29,493 bases of DNA from Dichomitus squalens LYAD-421 SS1. Its lineage: Eukaryota > Basidiomycota > Agaricomycetes > Polyporales > Polyporaceae. Position numbers and translations under genes: made by a program. Of the stretch, positions 1-10,559 are shown in pieces (position 1 is the first letter of the stretch; each line of letters begins with the position of its first letter). Under the pieces are notes generated by a model that searched no databases, was not told where the DNA came from, and was given only the letters and a program-made list of their open reading frames with translations. The stretch is taken from contig NW_006766979.1 of NCBI RefSeq assembly GCF_000275845.1, positions 29,318 through 58,810 of the forward strand, in the 5' to 3' direction.

Positions 1-2015
1 AGCCGCGACTTCAATTACTTCGAGATGCTTGGCTGCCATGGTATGGCCTGGTAATTCCTGGATGGATGTGTTGACTCCTCACGAGTCATGCCTTGAGCAC
101 AGCGGTAATCCTCATAATATCAAAGGCAGCAGTCACCCTCGGCACAGAACAGCCTGGGAATGTGCGCTACAATGCTGCTGGCGAGCAAGATTATAGACTC
201 TCGTGTATCCTGCTTTCTGTCTTAATGGCTTTAGCAGCTGTGTTCGAACCACGTCACATATGCAGTCTTCAAGGTAATCCAACACAGTTACTGAACTGTT
301 GAACAATGTGTCGCTCTATTTAGTCGAATAGATAAGCCTACAGGTTCACACTGGATTACTGGTGTTGACTATTTCTGACATGCATACTCAGTGATTCCGT
401 TGTGGCCTTCAGACATGTTTTGGCAGCTCACACCCCCTCAGGGAGATATGTTGAACTTATGCATACATGGTGTTATGTTCTGTGCATGTATACCATGTTG
501 TTACTACACTAGGAACGATGATGCCCAGCTCGCTGTCGGCGCATGCAATGTCTTGCCATATCTGGAATGTGAGCTTACAAGTCAAGCTGTGGCTGGGGCC
601 TGGCCAGGGAGTTGGCGCCCAGCTAGCCGGATCTCGGCTTAGCTTGCTCCGGCTTGGTGATCCAGCGCGATCCAGCTCGTCAGCTTAGCTTAGCTTAGCT
701 GGCTTGGCGGCAACACTAACTGGGAACTCCCTGCGCGCATGGACGCTTACAATCGTCGTGGCGCTGAACCACTACTCCTTACTCGACGTTTGCCACACCG
801 CGCTCTCGGTCTCCCCTTCTGCCTTGACACGCTTCAGACCCTACGTCACAGACAGCGAGGTGAGGAATGCAGAGGACATGTCGACGAAAGTCCAGCCCCC
901 GAAGTCAATCCCACTGGCAATACTCTCGATTCTCTGGACGAGGGCGAGCTGTGTCCTGCGACGCGTCGACAGGCCTCCTCCGGGTCGAGCGCAGCCGTTG
1001 CGACAAGCCAACCTCATCGTAATTTCATGGGCTAGGGAAATTGGTGTGCGCGCAGTAGTTGCATGTCATGCATTCCTGGTTCCGAATGCCCGAGGAAGAA
1101 GGAGTTATGAATGAGCCTCCGTCGCGTCTGACACTGCTTCCTTTGACCAGGAAGAAGTACTGCAGGGATTTAGCCGGCGAAGTTTTGCGGGTTGACTGGC
1201 GCTAGGTACGTGTTGTCTTCTCATATCCTTGCAGCGGCGTGCTGAAGGGGTACATCCACCCAGCGCACATCGTTCGTGGACGACATCGAGACAGAGCGGT
1301 ATCGATCCTCACGGGAATGTGCGTGGGTCAAAAGCACTGCCCTCGTGTTGGTTGGCTGCGAAGGTGCGTATGGAAATGCATGCTTGGGCTGTTCGTTCTC
1401 AGTAGCATGGGGTCCAGAAGGGCTCTCACTACGCCTCGGGGAACTATGCAGTCCCTCGAATACCCCGTGCGTCTCATTTCTATGTACGAACTCGTAAATT
1501 GTCTGATATATATCTCCTTGGGGACAGCTTCCGCGAAGGCGTCGACTGTCACGGTTACCACTATTAAACTCCTGACTGACACCGCCCCCGACGCGTCTGT
1601 GCAAGCCTACCCTCTTTTATCACACGACCTCCATGATTCTGTGATCGAAGAAGAGGATTGCGTGCCTTTTGCCAGCCCTTCGCATCCTCTGTCTCACAAT
1701 TGCTATCCACCGCCCAAACTTCCGAACTTCCTCTATTCCGTCTCGGCCACGCGCTCTTTGGTACCAGCGATCACCGCATCTTCAACTACTTCTGTTATAG
1801 TTTGGGATGTGTGAGTACTTGGTGTGGGATACAGGTCCTCCCGTACGCATTGATGCACTGCAAGTGGGGCTTCATTAGCTCATCAGGTGAGCCCATAGTT
1901 GCGAGTCGGTCTGGGATACCGTTGTGTGTGCCTGTGTCCATTGTAATCTTACAACAATGCCTTCGCGGGCGCTATGACGCTCCGTAGTCGCGTCTGAGTA
2001 CTTTGATATCGCCGC
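1..2015. other. no supported gene
   Basis: This 2-kb stretch carries only short overlapping open frames with no recognisable domain and no convincing splice pattern. The longest plus-strand frames (about 704-1114 and 1239-1814) lack family similarity I can name. An AGCTT microsatellite lies at 682-700. The region directly precedes a decayed P450, so the last few hundred bases may include its former promoter. Small or very divergent genes cannot be excluded. Confidence 0.5.
682..700. repeat. (AGCTT)n microsatellite
   Basis: Almost four consecutive AGCTT units are visible. The flanks (600-720) hold further looser AGCT/GGCTTG words, so the whole patch is low complexity. Confidence 0.8.
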
Positions 2016-2613
2016 ATGTCTTTTGGGACTTCTCGCTGCTGCTGCGCCCGTTCATCCCGGCCACCGCTTCCTCCAGGACCGAGACCTCACCCTATCGTCG
2101 GCAATCTACTCAATATGCCCAAGGAGCTTTTGTTGGCGGTGTCGCTACACGAACTCTGTAAGCAATACGGTGAGCAATCTCCACCGCACTTCGTGTATGG
2201 CACACGAGTGAGCAGGACTCAACCTTCTTCCACAGTCGATGTTGTCTATGTGGACGCCTTCAAGCAACCGACCATCATCATCGACTCATGCGATCATTCA
2301 TGCCGCGGTAGCGATTCTAGAAATCCGCTCCGTCACCACTTCCGATACACCACGCTTCGAAATGCGAATACAACCCCGCAGTAACAATCAGTCGCGTCTC
2401 GCTGTTCAATACATTAGCATCGGCCTGACGTTCCGATTCGCACTCAAGGGTTACTTGAACTCCCGGAAACATCATTTGCCACGCCCGAGAAGGTTTAGGA
2501 TGCGAATCGAAAAGTGCATTGCGCTGTCCTTCGTGCCTCTCCGGCGTTTTCAAGGTAAGTCTTGTAGCTTGAAGCGCGAAATATTTGTGGTCTCGAGGGC
2601 TGTCCCCCAATGA
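2016..2613 (+). pseudogene. cytochrome P450 N-terminal fragment, decayed
   Basis: The frame from 2016 carries the proline-rich hinge typical of microsomal P450s (PPLPPGPRPHPIVGN, then LHELCKQYG). It is followed by a plausible intron (about 2170-2235) and by DVVYVDAFKQPTIIIDS, the usual strand of the N-terminal beta sheet. At about 2290-2305 the frame breaks: P450-like sequence resumes in another frame as AILEIRSVTTSDTPRFEM and continues to about 2548, ending at a good donor (gtaagt). No anchor helix precedes the hinge, and no I-helix, ExxR or heme-cysteine region can be found downstream before the hydrolase at 3489. The gene is therefore both frameshifted and truncated. It is not a copy of the intact P450 at 23.5-26.1 kb, whose hinge region reads differently. 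The subfamily is not assignable by eye. Confidence 0.8.
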
Positions 2614-2639
2614 CTTATAGGAATATGTCACGTACTAGA

Positions 2640-3488
2640 CAGTCATGCCTCGTTCCAACTTAGGAGTCCTAGAGGTGAGAAGCAGCCCAAGGCGATGCCT
2701 CGCCCATGCACACGACGCCAACGAACATGCACTGTAGGACGTCTCGTCATCTGCCGGTGGTTGATTCAAGTCTAATGCTGTAGCTGCTACATCAAATAGC
2801 CCTCTTGAGAGCAAAAGCAACCAGGGGGTATAAAATGAAACCCGTGCGATGTCTTGGTGGGTAGTACGCAAAGGCTCTCACGACTCAAGATTACTTTTGA
2901 AATGAATCTATCATGAACGACGAAGATCCTCGTGAGATTTTGTTCACCACTCCTGCTGCACTGGGCTTAGAATCGCCACCAGTTCGGCGATATCAAGTTG
3001 ACCAGAGGTGCGCTCCGTTCAGCTTACTTCATCTCCCAAGTTGCGTCTTAACAGTCGTGCTCATGTTATTGCAATAGCACATACTTTCTGAGCCTGCCAA
3101 CAGCTGATATCATGGAACGTGAGTAGATCGGTCAGTAAGGGTGACTTTAGTTTCGAGTGGACGTCTTACTGCACCAGCCACAATAGCTACAGTACGCCCG
3201 GCTGATAATTTTGTCTGTACATTTTAGGACGTCAGCGCCTGCTGCAGGCCGGTCCCTGCGAATCAGTACTGCACGGCGACTGCTATGTCTTGTGGGAAAC
3301 CATAGGCATCCGAACCAGGGTGGCTGTGAGGGTACTTTCATGTCCTTCTCAGCTGATTGCATCATACCCAAGCATCAACTCGGTGTATCCGTATATCTAG
3401 TATGCAGCGGCCCGCAGGAGGACTAGTTCTCCTTGTACCCGTCCCATCCCGAGCCTTTCCTCCCGTCCATTCGATAAGATCTTGCACC
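2640..3488. other. no supported gene between the two pseudogenes
   Basis: About 850 nt with no frame resembling P450 C-terminal motifs, so the rest of the decayed P450 is absent rather than merely frameshifted. A 32-codon frame from the ATG at 2913, ending at a possible donor, is visible but has no recognisable family. Confidence 0.5.
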
Positions 3489-4622
3489 ATGGACGTCGTT
3501 GCTACGTTCAAGGAATCAACTATCCCCGGGATTCTTGGTCCCAGTAAGCTGCAAAAGACACCTCACGGAGAGTAAGTCGAATATGGATGAACCGCTTTTC
3601 TACAATCCATAGCCAGGCAAGCTTTCGCGAAAATCGTCGAAAATCGGCGCCCAGAGATCGAGAATCATCCGCGTCAAACATTCCAGTTCGGCAGCACGGA
3701 CAGACACCAGGTAAGCCCCTCCATCATGCGATGGCTCCTTTCCCGCTGATCCCTCACAGTCGCCTTCTAGCTTGATGTATTCTATCCCGATGCTGCGGCA
3801 GTGTCATCCGGAGGCCCTGCTCCTGTCTTATTCTTCTACTACGGCGGCGGTTTAACCGGTGGGGACCGCAAGCAAGCCCCTCCCTTCGACCTTGTCTACA
3901 CCAACGTGGGCGTGTTCTTCGCCAAACGCGGGTATGCACCCCTATTGTTTCTTTCGACTCCGCTTCCATCCGCCCATGGCTCATACTCCCCGTAACATGC
4001 AGCATCCTGACTGTGATCCCTGACTACCGCTTGCACCCTCCGTCAACTATCCTGCTCTCGTGGAGGACGTCCGCGACGCACTCGCATGGTTCCTCGCTAA
4101 CCCCTCGTCCACGGTACACTCTCGTCTACGGCCGACATCGCCAACCTCTTCGTGATGAGCCACTCCCCGGGTTCGATCCACCTCGCCTCGCTCTACCTCT
4201 CTCCGTCTCTGCTCCCGATCAACTCGCCCGTCCGAGCCGCGACGCGCGCACTCCTCCCAACGGGGAGCGCGTACGTGTTCAGCTTCCCAAACGCGGTCAC
4301 GCCGCCCGGCCTGCTCGAGGCGTACTATGGCTCACAGGAGGCAGCGCTGGAGAGCATGCCGATTACGCTCCTCAAGCGGGTATCGGAGGAGCTTATCAAA
4401 AGCCTGCCGGAACTCTTCGTGCTCAAGAGCGAAAACGAGCCAGAGGCGATTTCGAAAGGGAACGACGAATTCGTGAAGGCGCTGGAAGGGCGGCTGGGGA
4501 AGAAGGTCCAGTATGAGATTATGAAGAGACATCACCATATCAGCCCGCACTGGGCGCTGCTGAGCGGGGATGGCGATGATTGGGGGGAAGACGTTGCTGC
4601 GTGGGTGAAGGCGAAGGTCTAA
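3489..4622 (+). pseudogene. alpha/beta hydrolase, two frameshifts
   Basis: Exons deduced: 3489-3571, 3617-3710, 3771-3931 and 4003-4622. The product would be an alpha/beta-hydrolase-fold (esterase/lipase-like) enzyme. Visible landmarks are LDVFYPDA, then the oxyanion-hole region FFYYGGGLTGG, then DYRLHPP, and near the C-terminus HHHISPHWALLSG with the likely catalytic His, ending WVKAKV and a stop. Two single-base frame changes break the last exon. After DYRLHPP (about 4041) the sequence continues as VNYPALVEDVRDALAWFL in the next frame. Near 4115-4130 it moves again, into ADIANLFVMSHSPGS. The nucleophile elbow, usually GHSAGG in this family, reads SHSPGS here. The frameshifts together with the elbow change favour a pseudogene, although sequencing error could explain the shifts alone. 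It sits 0.9 kb after a decayed P450, so the pair may be remnants of one degrading region. Confidence 0.8.
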
Positions 4623-5745
4623 CGGATCGTATGTACGTAAGCACAAGTTGGAGAGTGTGAAATGACGCGCCGCGACGATCAATGATTGGCCTACGTGCCC
4701 CGTCTCTCTTCGGGTAAACCGCCATGCCAAGATGGGCAAGCTTCTCGGTCCTTGAGCCCCAGTGAGAATCAACATTGGCTCAGCTGTATTAGATCGATTT
4801 CTACCGTATGATGTCGGGAAACCCGACCATATACTCAATTTGGCAAAATTCCCGACTTTGATCGGATACTATCGTATGGCGTCGGATGCCCGCATGATTC
4901 TATCCAACTGCCATTGGGCTGGGTCGTACACAGTTGGAACTAGTCGGTCGCGGTCGGGTGCATTCGAGTTTATTCGTTTTGGGCTGATTCTATATAGAGC
5001 ACACCATTGGATGGTATGGGTCAAATAAATGTATGAATTCGTATACAATCGCGTTACTACTATTATATGGTGCAGCTACAATTGGGGCGCACGAGTCTAG
5101 TTGGGTGCTGCCCTGGCTCGGCGCACCGTGCGTAGGTAGATGTGTCGTGTGTGCGCTATTTGGCCAGTGCACAAGCATCACAAACGGGGGCCAAAGCTCG
5201 TGAGCTGTCGGACACGCATAGCCAGACTGAGGAAGGATGAAGAGACGAAGTAGAAAAGGAGCGGCAATATTACCTCGAGCGGCTGCGTGCGCCAGGTGGG
5301 ACTTGGAAGGATGCACTGAGAAGGGGGTCAATATGATGTTGCATGGTGTATTCCCCACAATCACGGGCGACCTTCTGTTCAGTAAGTTGTTTTGAGTATG
5401 AAAATTGAGATTCGAGACAATGACATACGTTCTAGTCTACACGCGCACATGCGCCTGCAGTATTCTGTGTGCTGCCTCTGTACCGGTGATGTTTACATAC
5501 AATTGATGTTGGTGCATACGGTGGGGAACTATAGCGACATACCTTCAAAGGTGTTGCTCATACACTGGGATGGTGTTGCGATGGCGATCACAATCTCGAC
5601 TGTATGACGCACCTTCACAGCTGTCTAATGCACGTTCATAGCCATTCCAAATTCTGATGTACCTTCTGGGTGTTGTGGGGCGATGTTTGCACTGCGCCTT
5701 CTCACTAGGGAGGGATGTGTGCCAGACTGTCCATAGGGCAAGCAG

Positions 5746-5795
5746 AGGGAGAGGAGAAGTTGGAGACAAGGGGGGAGAGGAGAGGTTGGAGACAA
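5746..5795. repeat. 24-nt tandem duplication
   Basis: Two 24-nt purine-rich units (5746-5769 and 5772-5795) beginning GGGAGAGGAG and ending TTGGAGACAAG differ at one position and are separated by two G bases. This is a typical replication-slippage product. I see no coding function. Confidence 0.85.
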
Positions 5796-6021
5796 GTAGA
5801 AGACAGTTGTGGTCCAAGCGAGCAACCAGTCCACCACAATGACGTCACCTGTTGAGGGCAGGGCCCTGCTCTTACAAAACAAAGACTTTGCGTCTTTGGC
5901 CCAAAGTGTTGACGCCAGCGGTTTTGAATCGGCACCTCGCCCGTTCTCCACGTAAACCATTTGCGAAAGGAGTCTGATTGCAATTGAACTATTTTTGAGG
6001 CGGTATCGTAACATGATTCCT

Positions 6022-6066
6022 TAGCGAGCAAAACCACCATGTCGAGGGCAATAATCCCTCGCTAAG
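6022..6066. repeat. short inverted repeat
   Basis: CTTAGCGAG at 6022-6030 is the exact reverse complement of CTCGCTAAG at 6058-6066, with a 27-nt spacer. It could form a hairpin or be a terminal scar of a small element. No flanking duplication is obvious. Confidence 0.5.
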
Positions 6067-7145
6067 TTACCTGATGGGACCCAGCACCCAGAGCAAGTAG
6101 TTATCGTGTACGGTGGGAGAGAACGCAACATGTGATCAGCTAGATACAGACACAAGCCAATGCATTATAGAGCCATGGCCAGAGACACTAGTAGACGTCA
6201 TGTCCTTAAGAGACATGCACGTTCGATCTCGCGACCATAGAGCTGATTTTAGACATCAAGTGAGCGCTAAAAACTGCTCATCCCATCTGAACCAAGACTT
6301 CCCGACCTCAATCGCTCTTACACGACTTTCGCCGATGGAAACCAACTGAACCCATGTAGGTTCTCACTGGGCTTGAGCACTGATTCCAAGGATCGACTTC
6401 TACTTACTGGAGCGTGATTGTGGTGTTGCCAAACAGCCCGAATCTTCCAGTGCTGCAGGTGTCCATCAGGATTGAATGGCAAAGCGTGCTGACATCTGGC
6501 TGTAGGACAGAAGACGGAACCTCCGAGTCGCAAGCAGCATGTATTATATACCCCTTGCCTATGGGCATTGGCATGCTCTACTGATAAGGTGACCACTCCC
6601 CTGCGAGCCACGTCGCGTGTCGGGGATAGCTGACAAGCGAGTACGATACTCGTAGTGTATTACCTTTCAGAGATACGGCGTGAGGAATTTCCTCCGGTCG
6701 CTGAAGCCTCGCATCAGAGCCGCAGCGCATCCCGCAACAGGCCCTCTAAATCCGCCGGTCAACTGTATGTACTACAATTGAGAGAACCACGGGTCTCTCG
6801 CCTTGGACTGATACCGCCGCGATAGAGCCGAATGCTCTGTGATCATCGCACACAATTTCAGTACATTCCTGTAGGGCGACCATGTCACGTGTATCCAACT
6901 GTCGTTCGAAGTATCATCTGCCCTCCGGCCTACCGTAGCAACGTCTCTGAAAGTGTCCTTGCGTTGATCTCCTTTGATTTCGAGACTTCATTTGATCTCG
7001 AGGTTCGTCACAGGAAACCGCAACTCTCTTACCGCAGCACGACCTTACGAAATCTGAGCCCACCTAGGACTACATAAGGATTCAAAACCTCACACTCGTG
7101 GCCCTCGTGGCTACTCAACAAAGCCGCTACGACGCACCTGCATAT

Positions 7146-8071
7146 ATGAAGCCAGCAAAAGTCAAGATGCCCCGAGCAGGGGCTGCCGGACGTTGCAAGG
7201 ACGAAACAAGTTCCGTCGCTCCTTCCGAGGCAGACAAGCTAGAAGATGTCAGGAGGCACTCAGTCTTCTATTTCGACCACATCGTCTTTCAAGTACGTGC
7301 CCCACAGCGACTAAGCCGATTGGCGCGATTGCAATCCCATGAGGATGAACGCTTTCTGTCTATAGGTCGGCACGCGGCTCTTCAAGTTGCCACGTCGCAA
7401 ATTCGAAGGAGACTCTGAGGTCTTCAGGGACATGTTCACCATACCCCCTGGTGACAACATCGCTGAGGGTCAGTCGGACGAGCATCCTCTCATGCTCGAG
7501 TCGATCCAAGCCGAAGAGTTTGAATCGCTCCTGCAAGTAATGTTTAGACCGTGAGTGAGACATGCCACCAATCTCGTGCCGATGAGCTCAGCCTGCATTC
7601 ACCAGTCACCACGCACCTACTGCAGAGGAAGCGAAGGAGCTCTCACGCGACGAGTGGGTGCACGTCCTCAAGCTCACCACAATGTGGGGCTTCGAAAAGC
7701 TACGGCGCATCGCTATCGATAGCCTGACACCGCTGCTGCAGAAAGAGAATCCTGTAGGATGGATCACGCTTGCGCGCACGTACGAAGTATACGAGTGGCT
7801 GTTGCCTGCTCTTCATGCGCTCGCACGCCGCACGAAAGTCCTGCAGCCGGAGGAGGTCGAGCCTTTGGGTATCATCACAGTCGTGAAGATGGCGGAAGTT
7901 CGGGAAAGCTTCCCCCTCGCCGACAGAAACGGGAACTATTATCGTGGGTACGCCACACGCGAGACGCATGACTTCATATCCGTGATTCGTAGGGTTTTCA
8001 AAGAGGAGCTGAGAGCAGCGAAACCATTCGAATCCATCGATATCGGTAAGGTAGATTATTCTTGGGACTAG
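7146..8071 (+). CDS. BTB/POZ domain protein
   Basis: Exons 7146-7292, 7366-7550 and 7606-8071 give a 265-residue protein. After a basic, low-complexity N-terminus the BTB/POZ core begins at about residue 36 (SVFYFDHIVFQ, then VGTRLFKLPRRKFEG), runs through a variable loop, and continues with HPLMLESIQAEEFESLLQVMF. This is the pattern of the large agaricomycete BTB family. The C-terminal part is helical (WVHVLKLTTMWGFEKLRRIA, VGWITLARTYEVYEWLLPAL). BTB domains dimerise and often link substrates to Cullin-3 ubiquitin ligases or act in transcription. No kelch, zinc-finger or MATH partner domain is present, so the specific role is unknown. Both introns (73 and 55 nt) have clean GT-AG borders. The ATG at 7146 was chosen because the in-frame upstream sequence offers only a GTG at 7098; an ATG at 7167 is an alternative. 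Such genes are usually paralogous and fast-evolving. Confidence 0.88.
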
Positions 8072-8204
8072 CATCCGTCGATGTGCATTAGCTTGTTTGC
8101 ATATGGAATGTACAGTAACGATACCTCTCGTGAAACTTCCTGTCTTGAATGGGCACTCCCTTTCTCCACCGCAATGGTCCTGCTTCTTTGTCAGGTCCTA
8201 GATC

Positions 8205-8858
8205 TCAAGTCAAAGTGAACCCATCGCGCGGCGCTCGCTCTCTCCCACTTTCCCTCTCGATGCTCTCATGTTTCCTCATTTCTTCCGCACGCCTCTCCTC
8301 CCTAAACCTCGCCCTCCCAACTCTCTCCCTCTCCGCCAACCTTGCCCGCTCCTCCCTTGTCGGCTCCCACTTGCCCTTCAGTATCCTCCGCACCGCCTCC
8401 TTGCTGATACGAAACTTGTCCGCCAGGATGGGCGTCGAGAACGTCTCGGGGTCCATCTGGTGCAGGTGCCGCAGCGAGACCATCGCCTCGCGCGAGATCT
8501 TGCGCGGGGGCGCCCAGCCCTCCGGAAACTTCTTCTTCATCGTCTCGCGGTAGGCCCGGAACTCATGTGGCGTGGGCTGGAACTCCGGTTTGAGGGGATG
8601 CGGACGGTGTGAGATGGGGCGGGAGGGTTCGTCTGCGTCTGCGTCGTCGGCTTCTGGTGGAGTGTGCCCCTCTGTCAGGGGTTTTGGCCAGTCTTCTTCT
8701 CTCTCGTCCTCATTCTCCACTAGTGATTTGGGTGCGGGATGACCGCCGGTTCTCCATTGTTTGCGCGTTAGGTTGGCGACAGTGGTGTATAGGTTGATAA
8801 GGGTGTACCGTGCTGGCGACTTTGCAGGAACGCCAGAACGAAGAGCAGCAGCCAGCAT
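8205..8858 (-). CDS. RRG9: RRG9/neugrin-like mitochondrial protein
   Basis: A single exon of 217 codons. The block PEGWAPPRKISREAM, followed by a segment with FSTPILADKFRISKEAVRRILKGKW, is characteristic of the Rrg9/neugrin family. Yeast Rrg9 is a mitochondrial protein needed for respiratory growth and mtDNA maintenance, and human neugrin supports mitochondrial rRNA and translation. The methionine at 8858 is preferred over the longer frame reaching 9008. From there the N-terminus (MLAAALRSGVPAKSPARYTL) is basic, hydroxylated and lacks acids, as expected for a mitochondrial presequence, whereas the longer version begins in the neighbouring promoter. A variable acidic/proline stretch (about residues 49-90) precedes the conserved helix-turn-helix-like domain (about 105-160). 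The C-terminus is highly charged (REERRAEEMRKHESIERE), likely coiled or helical. Divergently arranged with SEC20, 227 bp between start codons. Confidence 0.88.
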   Translation of the reverse strand: MLAAALRSGVPAKSPARYTLINLYTTVANLTRKQWRTGGHPAPKSLVENEDEREEDWPKPLTEGHTPPEADDADADEPSRPISHRPHPLKPEFQPTPHEFRAYRETMKKKFPEGWAPPRKISREAMVSLRHLHQMDPETFSTPILADKFRISKEAVRRILKGKWEPTREERARLAERERVGRARFREERRAEEMRKHESIERESGRERAPRDGFTLT

Positions 8859-9085
8859 GATGGCAGACTGAAGGCAAGTGCGTGGACGGTGGCTTAGCCC
8901 AAGAGGATGGGAGATGGGCGATGGGAAGAAATCAATGCATTTGCGCAGTGCTGGCTCATAGGGTGTTTCGGCGAAAGCCGAGACGCCCTCGAGCGTCGTG
9001 CCGCTCATGCGTCACACAGGCGACGACCTGCAGGACACGACATCCACCTCAGCCACCATCCATAACACGGTCTACTGCCTCCGCT
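8859..9085. promoter_or_regulatory. shared RRG9/SEC20 divergent promoter region
   Basis: Only 227 bp separate the chosen start codons of the minus-strand RRG9-like gene and the plus-strand SEC20 gene, so both must be driven from this interval or from overlapping neighbouring sequence. I cannot point to a specific factor-binding site. This reading depends on the internal start chosen for the RRG9-like gene. Confidence 0.5.
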
Positions 9086-10370
9086 ATGCCTCCGCTGCCC
9101 TCCGCACTCGACGAGGAGACGAAGAACCTCATTGCCTCGCTGGAACGACGGCACAAGGACCTTGCAGACTTCCAGATACCCCGCCTACGAAACTGCACAG
9201 GGCCGCTCACGCTGCAGCAACAGTACGCTGCGGAGCTCCGGGACGACTTGGACATGTTCGCGCGACAACTAGAGGTTAGTTTCGTAGTTCATGCGGGCGG
9301 AAAGAGCCCAAGACCGATCTGAGTAGACTCTGGATGTCGCAGTGGAGGACCAGAGGACGGAACGCGCGAGGAGAGAGCTGAGGCAAGTCGTAGATGAGCT
9401 CCAGGCTGTATTGACCAGGTATGATCATGTCGTTCGTGTGAATGCGTCTATCGGCTCACAGCTAGTGAAGACTACGAAAGGATATGCGCGCCGCTGTGTT
9501 GGCGTCGAAGCGCGCCATTGATGCGCAACAGAGCTCTCGCCGAGAAGAGCTATTACGCTCCTCCGTGGTGAAGGAGAAGCAGACCTTGAACGAGAAAGTA
9601 ACGTGCGTGTGCTCCATTCCCCTGTCCTAGGTGATACCCACAATCCCCCCAGCGAGGACGCAGTGATGAAAGCGACTAACGATGTCACCGAAGCCCTTCA
9701 ACGAACCCTCGGCCTCATGCAAGGCGAGCTAGAACGCTCAGTCCTCTCTACCCAGCTCCTTGGTACGTTCCCATCATCGCGTTCCACCCCTTGCTCGCGT
9801 CCTTCCCACTCACGCATGCTCCCTGCAGAATCCTCTACCGCAAACCTGAAGTCCACTTCCACCACGCATGACGTTCTCGACTCCCTCATGACCACCTCGA
9901 AGCACCTCATCACCGCGCTCGAGAAGTCGGACTGGATGGACCGCATGCTCATCTTCGCCGGCCTCGCCTTTTTCGTTATCGTCGTGCTCTTCATCATCAA
10001 GCAGCGTCTCGTTGACCGCGGCCTCCGCGTCGCGCTGTTCTGGACGCGCTTTGTCCCCGACTTCAGCGGGGATGAGGCGCTCCTCGCAGCAGAAAAGGGC
10101 GAGGTGCCAGCATCGCTGTCTTTGGCTGCTAGTAGCGTTGTGTCAGCGACGGTCTTAACGGTAGTGGCTACAGCGTCGACTGTGCTGCTTGCGAGTTCCG
10201 CATCGTCCTTGGAGGGCGAAGTCCTGGGAAGCATCACGTCAGGTGTCCCTACCGAGACAGTTACTTCCGTTCACTTAGATCCCTCACTACCAGAAGGCGC
10301 GTATACCACGACTTCGTCAAGCGGCGCAGAGCGCACAGGGTCAGGGACAGTGCCACACGACGAGCTGTAA
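9086..10370 (+). CDS. SEC20: Sec20 SNARE, ER/retrograde transport
   Basis: Exons 9086-9274, 9327-9418, 9471-9602, 9653-9762 and 9829-10370 give 354 residues. Sec20 is the ER Q-SNARE that works with Ufe1 and Use1 in fusing COPI vesicles returning from the Golgi. The N-terminal half is charged coiled coil (ELRDDLDMFARQLE; VEDQRTERARRELRQ). The SNARE-like region (about 140-208) ends SKHLITALEKSDWMDR, directly followed by a transmembrane helix at about 214-231 (MLIFAGLAFFVIVVLFII) and the family-typical RGLRVALFWTRFVPDF. The lumenal tail is Ser/Thr/Ala-rich and the protein ends HDEL, a lumenal ER-retrieval signal also known at the end of yeast Sec20. The intron before 9471 needs an AAG acceptor, because the nearer CAG and TAG give stops or a wrong frame. 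The start is the in-frame ATG directly before the conserved charged helix; upstream methionines lie in the shared promoter. Confidence 0.9.
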
Positions 10371-10559
10371 GGGCATGTTAGGGTGCATAATGTACGTACC
10401 TGCTGTAGCCATCGCATACACTTCATCATACCCTTCATTGCGCGCCACACGACACGCGAAAGCACGGTGGGATCCGAGGAGAAATGATCATACAGAAGAT
10501 TACTGACTGCAAGGACAAGATGATGCAACGCGATAGCACAGGTATATGAAGGCGCTTGG

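Larger units (their letters stand above)
4623..7145. other. 2.5-kb gene-poor stretch
   Basis: The open frames here are short and contain no domain I recognise on either strand. The region is comparatively AT-rich around 4980-5070. It contains a 24-nt tandem duplication (5746-5795) and a 9-bp inverted repeat (6022-6066). The last few hundred bases should hold the promoter of the BTB gene at 7146. Confidence 0.5.

Noticed and set aside
1..40. Weak resemblance between the first 35 bases and 1765-1800 (both could encode FNYF)
   Set aside because: The match is short and interrupted, consistent with chance; no wider duplication is seen.
2913..3100. Small two-exon reading MNDEDPREILFTTPAALG... with donor near 3008 and acceptor near 3054
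   Set aside because: It gives only about 43 residues with no recognisable family. The similarity to a P450 segment between helices is too weak to extend the pseudogene.
5890..5990. tRNA-like or SINE-like patch on the minus strand (A-box-like TGGTTTACGTGG and B-box-like TTCAAAACC)
   Set aside because: No cloverleaf can be drawn: no pairing acceptor stem and no convincing anticodon arm. The B-box match is partial.
8859..9008. 50-codon N-terminal extension of the RRG9-like protein
   Set aside because: It would overlap nearly all of the short divergent promoter and bury the mitochondrial presequence that begins at the internal methionine.
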